Shown here: positions 8,636 through 14,258 of the stretch, piece by piece
Numbering within the stretch: position 1 is the stretch's first letter
How the letters are laid out: every line of letters begins with the position of its first letter
Assembly: GCA_028565635.1 (NCBI GenBank)
Contig: JAOXYB010033384.1
Coordinates: 1 to 14,258, forward strand
Length of the DNA: 14,258 nucleotides
Direction: 5' to 3'
Source: Phoronis ovalis
Lineage: Eukaryota > Phoronida > Phoronidae
Notes under the pieces: generated by a model
Databases searched by the model: none
The model's input: the letters and a program-made list of their open reading frames with translations, nothing else
Told to the model about the DNA's origin: nothing
Position numbers and translations under genes: made by a program

Positions 8636-9070
8636 AATTAAAGCTGAGGGGATAAAAAAATGATCAGCCAGACAGCGTTCCGCACTACAATGACAACATG
8701 ACAATATGCAGTGTTAGAAAGTGCTACAACAATTAATGACGAAGATGACAACGACACCGGCGACAACATAGAAATTTAGTATAAAATAACAGATATTTTG
8801 TTTTTCACACAGTACGTGCAAATCTTATGTACATATACACACAATTATCAACAATCAAAAATGACGAGAGCAAGCTAAAAAAGTTTTTTGAAGTTTAAAA
8901 TTATGCATAGCTTTTATAAATATTTGCATGCAAACATGTCGATACATTTGTTAAGACAATAAAGCAAATAATGATAGAAAATTAAGGTACATATATTTCG
9001 AAAACTATCACTCTTTCTAATTTACACATGCATGTTCTAAGTTCAGTGAGTTATTTGTAAACCCTTACAG

Positions 9071-9194
9071 GTGGCAGTCCGCTTGCTGCGAAGACCCCTG
9101 CAGAGGTAGCTCTCCGTACTACACGCATTATCACCATGCTTCCCTCTACTCTGCATTCCTTGGATGCGTACAACGGTGAATATGGTATTTTCAG
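9071..9194 (+). CDS. HIBADH: HIBADH-like dehydrogenase, internal exon b
   Basis: Exon of 124 bases between CCTTACAG (acceptor) and TTTTCAG|GTACAA (donor). It enters in phase 1, completing a Gly codon, and leaves in phase 2. The translation begins GGSPLAAKTPAEVA, which replaces the GEQVVSSPADVA region I recall from human HIBADH with two extra residues. It then gives RIITMLPST, the conserved strand and loop at the end of the Rossmann core (human RIITMLPTS), and LDAYNGEYGIF (human IEAYSGANGIL). No stop codon occurs in the frame. The start matches the preceding exon's phase exactly. Confidence 0.9.
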
Positions 9195-9512
9195 GTACAA
9201 AGTAGCCTATATTTAAATGACAGTGGTGCATATTTGAAATATTAAGCTTAAAACCGCTAAAATATGGAGCCAGTTTCTTGACCTGGCTTATAGAATATAC
9301 ACAATGGGGATGTACACCATATATATATGTGTGTGTGCGTATGTGTGTGTGTGCTGTTCAAATGACAGTATGTATGTATACGTACAATGTAAAAATACGT
9401 ACCAATTGCCCACCATCGAAAAGCAAGTATAAGCTGTGATGTGTAATGAAATCTTGCCTGTACCTTTGGTTGAATTATAGATCCCTTTTTACTTGATATA
9501 ACACTGTTCCAG
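9195..9512 (+). other. HIBADH-like intron, 318 bp, with dinucleotide microsatellite
   Basis: Short intron from GTACAA to GTTCCAG, joining phase 2 to phase 2. A (TA)n/(TG)n microsatellite lies at 9319-9353. Nothing else was seen. Confidence 0.85.
9319..9353. repeat. (TA)n(TG)n microsatellite
   Basis: ATATATATATGTGTGTGTGC followed by GTATGTGTGTGTGTG, a compound dinucleotide repeat with one interruption. Confidence 0.95.
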
Positions 9513-9634
9513 CGCGGTGAGATCTGAAACGCTTCTCATAGAATGCAGTACAATTGATCCATCTGCAGCACAAGACCTTGCCGGGAAGGCCCGAAAATTG
9601 GGAGCGACATTTATGGATGCGCCAGCTCTGGGAA
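9513..9634 (+). CDS. HIBADH: HIBADH-like dehydrogenase, internal exon c (substrate loop)
   Basis: Exon of 122 bases between GTTCCAG and GGAA|GTAAGT, entering in phase 2 (completing a Ser codon) and leaving in phase 1. It reads ETLLIECSTIDPSAAQDLA, matching the family block D-x-S-T-x-x-P (human DSSTIDP) with Glu in place of the first Asp. It then gives GATFMDAPALG. HIBADH-family enzymes almost always have DAPVSGG here, where the Ser-Gly-Gly binds the substrate carboxylate. With the next exon this gene reads DAPALGT. The distance from DAP to the following LTFLVGG is the same as in human HIBADH, so no residues are missing and the change is a true substitution. It suggests changed substrate use or weak activity. 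Confidence 0.9.
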
Positions 9635-10096
9635 GTAAGTAAAGCGATCATGTTTGTATAGATACTTTAGTTTATCCCTGATTTCGCAAACCTTTCGATT
9701 ATATAATGTATTGATAACTAACCAAAACAACATAATTATATAGATAGCTACATCTAGCTATACCGCCATTTAAGGGGGCGTATGAGTAGTTGTAAGAAAT
9801 GCGGGAAGAAATGGCTACCCGAGATGTACACATTTAAAAAAATATGAATCGTTGCAAGCATTCTCCCATCAATAATGTATTATTATTTGGTATAGATCAT
9901 GTCGAATAGTTATAGCACTATACTTAATTACTCTAAATAAAATTACGAAATTATACTTTATGCAATTCAAACAAGTGTGACGAGCCAAGCACATTTTAGA
10001 CTAGTTTTTGTTAAAAGTTTACAGTCAGGGCTGCATGAGAAATATATTTATTGTTGTTACACGAACAACTGGTAAAACTATAGTTGCGTAGTCTCG

Positions 10097-10198
10097 CAAG
10101 AGGTCTAGCAGGTATATATAAAAGGAAAGACAAAGGGATTTGAGATACAAGAGGTCTAGCAGGTATATATAAAAGGAAAGACAAAGGGATTTGAGATA
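10097..10198. repeat. Perfect 51-bp tandem duplication
   Basis: 10097-10147 and 10148-10198 are identical over all 51 bases. Because 51 is a multiple of three, reading frames through it show an artificial repeated peptide. No sign of coding was seen. Confidence 0.97.
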
Positions 10199-10880
10199 CT
10201 TGAGGCGTTGCATGGCAGTTATATCAGGGCAAAACTTGTCATCTGAATCAGAAACCGAGAATGTATTTAAGATTGTGACAGTGATTGTGATTGTGATAGT
10301 TATGAAGTTGATATTAAATAGTAAACGTTGTTGCCAATGGCCTATCATCCTATTAAGTTGTAGAGTGTTTTAATGGTAAACTATTTATATTCTTTTGAGG
10401 GACGAATAAGAACATAATGTGTAGTTTGGCGACCCTAGCATTCAATATGCCATAAACTAGAGACAATGGGTATGGGGATAATTAAATTGTCATTTGAAAA
10501 GGGATGCTACTTCACATATGTGCTGTTAAGAGTCGTCATTTTGGCAGAATTTTGCATAAACAACGCCTGATCGAATTTAAATATTACATAATTTTGAAAA
10601 AATAAATAGTTTTGTGCCTATATTTATTTGTCCTTAAGCAAATTTTATCAGATCCGTTATTTCTACTAAATTAAAACCCGGTATTGTCATTTAAAAGAAA
10701 ATAAAAATGGGGTTCTCGATGGTAAAAATGCAAGCAACAGTAGCGCCCTCTGAACTACTCATACCTGCACCACCTAAAGCACATTTTTATAACAAGTGTA
10801 TGCAAGAATTATGAAGCTTTTTCACAGAATCTGAGGTTTTATCTATTTGTTTACAACTAAAATAATGTAAAAATAAGAAG

Positions 10881-11063
10881 TTGTTCCAAATTAACTTTTT
10901 GAAACAACAATTTAAGAACATGTCTGAAACGGTGGTATCACTCAACAACGAAATTCGCAAAATGGGTCGTGAAAAAGGCACATGTTTTGAACAAAACGCC
11001 AACCTCGAAACTAAAAAAAGTATTGTTCTGATATACGGACATCCTTATTCTTTTATATCATGA
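10881..11063 (+). pseudogene. Coiled-coil-like open fragment, possible retroelement remnant
   Basis: A 60-codon open stretch just after an AG at 10879-10880. The peptide contains FKNMSETVVSLNNEIRKMG followed by REKG and NANLETK, which has the hydrophobic spacing and charge pattern of a short coiled coil. Such helices occur in the ORF1/gag-like proteins of non-LTR retroelements, but I cannot name a family. It has no matching place in HIBADH, and including it would break the phase-matched join of the flanking exons. It could also be a chance ORF or part of an unrelated transcript. Confidence 0.3.
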
Positions 11064-11437
11064 ACGTCGAAGAAAGAGAATCGAAATTAATATTTAAAAT
11101 ACATCAAACAAATTCACCTGTACGATTGTCAGCATTTCATCATACAGTTATAATTGATATACTTAATAATATTGTTAGTTGTATTTATATTTCACTGGTT
11201 TCCTTGAAAATTTAAAAAGTGGGCTTTTAACATAAACATCCTCGTTTTCTTGTAAAATACGGTAAAATAATTCAGGAAACATCCTTGCTTAGGGTGTCAT
11301 TTAAGAATTATGGAACTGTCATATGCCTTCACGTTTTAATCTATTGAGTGAAGCCACCACGATCTTTAATTGTCCAGAAGGGGAAGTTCTGAATAAAGCT
11401 CTTCATTCCATTGATTTGTGTTGCTAAATCATTGTAG

Positions 11438-11571
11438 CTGTAAACGATGCAAAAGATGCCAAACTGACTTTCCTTGTCGGAGGTCCAAAATCTAACTTTT
11501 TTGATGCCACGGAGATTCTTTCCATTGTTGGGAAAAAGGTGGTACATTGTGGAGGGACAGGAATGGGACAG
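11438..11571 (+). CDS. HIBADH: HIBADH-like dehydrogenase, internal exon d
   Basis: Exon of 134 bases between ATTGTAG and GGGACAG|GTACAT, entering in phase 1 (completing a Thr codon) and ending exactly on a codon. It reads NDAKDAKLTFLVGG, equivalent to the AARSGNLTFMVGG segment I recall from human HIBADH, ending the Rossmann domain. It then gives FFDATEILSIVGKKVVHCGGTGMGQ, equivalent to the linker into the helical domain that ends CGAVGTGQ in the human protein. The G-x-x-G-x-G-Q pattern is kept, with Met replacing the usual Thr before GQ. Together with exon c, the segment after DAP lacks the family's Gly-rich loop and its A-R-S-G consensus. Confidence 0.9.
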
Positions 11572-12130
11572 GTACATAATTGTATGACCGTGTAACAGAA
11601 TAATGAATGATGTCAATGATATGGCGACGAGCCCGACTAACTAGGGGACGATGCTGAAAGCGATGTTGATGTCGACGATAACTCAATCTGAAGAAATCCA
11701 TCCGTTTTAGTGTTCCGTACCCTCTCAACTAACGTCTGGGCTTAACCAGTCAATTTTTGTTGTATAATATATTCTTTCAATTTAACAAGAGCGAATAAGG
11801 TACGTGCTTCATGAAACTACAGACCAATAAGTGATTAGCTGTCACTCCTTGTTCGGTTGTGTGACTCATTCGCTCAGAATTTCACTAGTTAATATCTACT
11901 TATTCACTTAATCCGTTATACATGTATTTCACATGCATAATCCATATACTAAAGTCTGGTTTCCCATGCATGTATATATGCTCAAGTAAACCTTTGTACC
12001 GTCAAGGTACGTATCGCTTGGATATACAAATATGGATATATCCTCCCGATTTGTAATGTTCTAGAATAGCCATGAACCAGGAGTCACTAGGGTTAGATAT
12101 ATGTTGTACTATTTAACATATTAATTAAGT

Positions 12131-12163
12131 GTAGGGTTAAGGTTAGGGGAGGGGTTAGGTTAG
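12131..12163. repeat. Degenerate telomere-like GGTTAG patch
   Basis: About 33 bases made of TAGGGTTAAGGTTAGGGG and GGGGTTAGGTTAG variants. The match to TTAGGG is irregular, so an interstitial telomeric origin is only a possibility; simple-sequence drift is as likely. Confidence 0.45.
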
Positions 12164-12220
12164 TATGTATACTTAAATGTATTCCAGAATCTCGTTAGGT
12201 AGATAGAATCTTTGAAATCG

Positions 12221-12300
12221 TCTTCGTGGTGTAGAGGTAATGCATTGGAGTACGGCGTATGCATTGTCAAAAGAATCTCGGGTTCGATTCTTGACTGGAG
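12221..12300 (+). repeat. tRNA-derived SINE head (A and B box)
   Basis: TCTTCGTGGTGTAGAGGTAA gives an A-box-like start, and GGTTCGATTCT (12281-12291) is a near-perfect B box. A T-arm-like stem TCGGG/CTTGA forms with wobble pairs. No acceptable acceptor or anticodon stem forms and there is no discriminator/CCA context, so this is a SINE or degraded tRNA copy rather than a working tRNA. Related 3' sequence probably continues to about 12420. Confidence 0.6.
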
Positions 12301-12719
12301 CCAGTTAAATAAATATGTAAGTCAAAAAATGTGAATAAGTGTGACCTAACAAAAAGGGAACTTGACAGGGCACTAGGTTGGTATAATAAAAGCAATTTTA
12401 CTAGGGTGAGCTAATTAATCAGTAAGATATACTGCAGAATTCTGGTATGTATATATATGCATGTGAAATCAGATTTTAGACTAAGGATTACACATGTGAA
12501 AACTTACGGATTAGGTGGCTTATTACGTTTTCCGTATTTTTTGCAAGCTGCAATTTTATTGATGTCAAGACTTTGACGGCCACTTTATATATGAATAAAG
12601 GGATTATCGTTCTTCTGCTATTCGAGATAATAAATAAAAAGTGATCATGGTTAAGTCCAGACGTTATTTGAGAGGTAAATACAGAACACTAACGGATGGA
12701 TACTGACGATAACCAAAAA

Positions 12720-12807
12720 ATGATGATGTTGATAATGATGTTGATAATAATGTTGGGGATGACGACAATGATTATGATGACTATGATGTTGATTATGACG
12801 ACTACTA
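12720..12807 (+). repeat. GAT/GAC/GTT-rich degenerate trinucleotide tract
   Basis: Low-complexity run of TGATGATGTTGATAATGATG-type units with drift to GAC and TAT. A similar GAT-rich sequence resumes at about 13929 on the other side of the element at 12821-13921. Confidence 0.85.
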
Positions 12808-13430
12808 TATGATTAAAATGCTGTAAAAGTGTTTTTGTTTCAATTTCGCCTGTCGAAACTTTTGCTATTCAGAGGGTCGGAGTATATATATTCGCGGTAT
12901 TTACTTTCGCGTTTCGCCACTGAGGGAGGTAATTTATTTAATTTTCGCGTTGTTTCGCCATTAAACGCAGTATTTCATTTTCGCGTTTTTCCTGCCCATT
13001 CTGAAACAAATAGAGTTACATCACATTGTTAACAATACTAATAACGCTTAACGTTCGCTTACCATTGTCTTCTGTAAAGAGCATATTGCTTCTTGAAACT
13101 CACTAACTTCTCGACAACGGGGGACCGTTTTTGTTTACTCCACATGTGGAATACATTAGGTTGTATTCAGTGGACAGTGACATAGGTCAGGGTTCAACAG
13201 GGGAGATAACTCTATTATGCGTAAACTACAATACCAATTTTAGTAAGCACGACAATTTGTTAAACATTTTATTAAACATTGTGATACACTTTGTTCAACT
13301 CATGTTGTCCGTTAACACATTGCTGGTATCATTCCGGGATATTATTAACGATTAATTTGTCACTCAGTATTCAATGCGGATTAATTCAGTTCTATAATCG
13401 GTTCTATAACCCGCTTTATAATTGCTAATG

Positions 13431-13464
13431 AAATTTAAAAACATCGTGCGATGTATTTAAATTT
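13431..13464. repeat. 16-bp palindromic hairpin inside the 1.1-kb element
   Basis: AAATTTAAAAACATCG (13431-13446) pairs with CGATGTATTTAAATTT (13449-13464), 15 of 16 positions, around a two-base centre TG. It lies close to the midpoint of the surrounding element. Confidence 0.85.
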
Positions 13465-13788
13465 AAAATTTAAAAACAAATATGTAGGTGTCTGAGCATA
13501 CCAATTTTATTTAAAATTCCAAAATAAAAATATATTCGAAACTATGAAAATCCTGTTTTAAAGTCAGTTTTAATTCGATAGCAATTTCAATCATCAAGAC
13601 AGAACACGTATTACTATGTATGTCAAAGGAGGCTCACATTAATCTGTTATCTTTTTTGAGGTCGGACATTGTTTCCGAGATTGTTCTTAATGTATGCAAG
13701 ATCTTTTATAATACTGAAGTACTGAGAAGATGTTCAGAACTTCTAGAACTCTCTTAGAATATGTATAAGCGTTGTTGATGTTTCCATA

Positions 13789-13888
13789 GGTCAGAAATAT
13801 TCACGGAGAATTTATTTTGCGGATCAGAAATATTAGCGCGGATTATATTTTCACGGTCAGAAATAATCACGGAGAATTTAATTTCGCG
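13789..13888 (+). repeat. Three 33-34 bp tandem units
   Basis: Units 13789-13821, 13822-13854 and 13855-13888, each beginning G(G/A)TCAGAAATA and containing a GGAGAATTTA or GGATTATATT segment. The outer units end in GCG, with the middle one diverged. They form the right inner part of the element at 12821-13921. Confidence 0.88.
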
Positions 13889-14096
13889 ATTAATTCCCAG
13901 CAAAAAAAAACACTTTTACAGTACCAAAGATGATTGTGTTAGTGATTGTAATTAAGAAGGTAATAACGTCAACGAAAGTGATGATAATGATGGTCAGAAC
14001 TTTTAGAATTACACGTACGTATATATACGAGTTCGCTAGTAAACACACTTATAGTCGTTCTTATACTGTTACTAGTATCTTACATATGTTTTGCAG

Positions 14097-14173
14097 GCTT
14101 GTAAAATTTGTAATAATATGATGGTTGGTATAACCATGCTTGGTGTTTCTGAAGTCATGAATCTTGGAATAAG
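14097..14173 (+). CDS. HIBADH: HIBADH-like dehydrogenase, internal exon e (catalytic lysine)
   Basis: Exon of 77 bases between TTTTGCAG and ATAAG|GTACGT, entering in phase 0 and leaving in phase 2. It reads ACKICNNMMVGITMLGVSE, then VMNLGI and the first two bases of an Arg codon. This is the start of the long helix of the C-terminal domain. The family's catalytic Lys and the neighbouring Asn residues (K-x-x-N-N) are both present, as in the AAKICNNMLLAISMIGTAE I recall from human HIBADH. The remaining part of the enzyme, roughly 100 residues in the family, must lie beyond the right edge of the window; 14174-14258 is the start of the next intron. Confidence 0.9.
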
Positions 14174-14258
14174 GTACGTATACGTAAAGAAAATCAAAAC
14201 ATTTCGATAATCGTCACGATCACCTTACGGGTATGGTAAAACGCTCTAACAAATATAT

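Larger units (their letters stand above)
7270..9070 (+). other. HIBADH-like intron, 1801 bp, repeat-filled
   Basis: Intron from GTACGT (7270) to TTACAG (9070) joining phase 1 to phase 1. It contains two longer and two truncated copies of one interspersed repeat (7441-7745, 7768-7860, 8236-8545, 8545-8635) and a 61-bp tandem duplication (7910-8031). Positions 8640-9070 show only AT-rich sequence with a short GAC/GAT-rich patch near 8735-8765. Confidence 0.8.
9635..11437 (+). other. HIBADH-like intron, 1803 bp
   Basis: Intron from GTAAGT to TTGTAG, joining phase 1 to phase 1. It holds the 51-bp tandem duplication at 10097-10198 and a coiled-coil-like open fragment at 10881-11063. Stretches 9635-10096, 10200-10880 and 11064-11437 show nothing recognisable beyond a GATTGT-rich patch near 10270-10300. 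Confidence 0.8.
12821..13921. mobile_element. 1.1-kb element with short TIRs and CGCG-containing subrepeats
   Basis: CTGTAAAAGTGTTTTT (12821-12836) is matched exactly by its reverse complement at 13906-13921. Just inside each end are A/T-rich subunits with TTTCGCG motifs: irregular at 12845-12990, and three 33-34 bp tandem units at 13789-13888. No transposase is visible; the longest open frame (13131-13355) is not protein-like. GAT-rich sequence on both outer sides suggests insertion into such a tract. The element is nonautonomous; the class is uncertain. Confidence 0.6.
11572..14096 (+). other. HIBADH-like intron, 2525 bp
   Basis: Intron from GTACAT to TTTTGCAG, phase 0 to phase 0. It holds the SINE-like sequence at 12221-12300 with a GGTTAG-rich patch before it, a GAT-rich low-complexity tract, and the 1.1-kb element at 12821-13921. 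Stretches 11572-12130 and 12301-12719 show nothing clear. Confidence 0.8.

Noticed and set aside
10025-10348. 107-codon minus-strand frame with repeated LKSLCLSFYIYLLDLL peptide
   Set aside because: The repeat comes from a 51-bp DNA tandem duplication in an intron; low-complexity, no family match.
10741-10756. Second CTCF-like site (TAGCGCCCTCTGAAC)
   Set aside because: The CGCCCTCT half fits, but the following GTGG/CTGG half is absent.
12221-12300. Functional tRNA gene
   Set aside because: A and B boxes are present, but the acceptor and anticodon stems do not form; a SINE head fits better.
1-14258. CRISPR array, bacterial operon, viral genes or toxin system
   Set aside because: No regularly spaced repeats with unique spacers, no phage or viral protein motifs, and clear spliceosomal gene structure throughout.

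Overview
This window is animal nuclear DNA, AT-rich and repeat-rich, carrying parts of two intron-containing protein genes that point away from each other. There are no bacterial-style operons, ribosome binding sites or long uninterrupted ORFs. Coding sequence occurs as short exons with GT..AG borders and compatible phases, separated by introns of about 0.3-2.5 kb. The exon content, the many small foldback and tRNA-derived repeats and the base composition suggest an invertebrate, most plausibly a lophotrochozoan such as a bivalve mollusc. That assignment is an inference.

Left part, minus strand (about 1-3070): the 5' part of a CCDC34-like coiled-coil gene. Exon 1 (3070 to 2862) holds the start codon and a Ser/Asp-rich N-terminus. 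Exon 2 (1610 to 1199) holds a W-x-x-W-F motif followed by a Lys/Glu-rich coiled coil. The phases join exactly, giving 207 codons. The rest of the gene lies left of position 1. Intron 1 holds a three-copy 17-bp tandem repeat and a 414-bp foldback element. The visible part of intron 2 holds a perfect 102-bp inverted repeat flanked by TA.

Middle (3071-7130): intergenic DNA plus, probably, the 5' end of the next gene. It holds an imperfect 55-bp inverted repeat next to tRNA-promoter-like sequence, two diverged direct repeats of about 135 bp, and a possible regulatory cluster near 5974-6066 (ETS-like, inverted CCAAT and CTCF-like motifs).

Right part, plus strand (7131-14258): five consecutive internal exons of a gene related to mitochondrial 3-hydroxyisobutyrate dehydrogenase (HIBADH, valine catabolism). 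All five join in frame into about 198 codons, from the NAD-binding Rossmann motif to the helix carrying the catalytic lysine. The first exon (start codon and presumed mitochondrial presequence) was not identified, and the last exons lie beyond the window. The usual substrate-loop motif DAPVSGG reads DAPALGT here, so this may be a divergent paralogue. Its introns hold old interspersed repeats, tandem duplications, a tRNA-derived SINE-like sequence and a 1.1-kb element with short terminal inverted repeats.

I see no functional link between the two genes beyond their divergent arrangement. I found no convincing new multi-gene system. The most notable items are the altered active-site loop of the HIBADH-like gene, the perfect intronic inverted repeat, and the candidate regulatory cluster between the genes.
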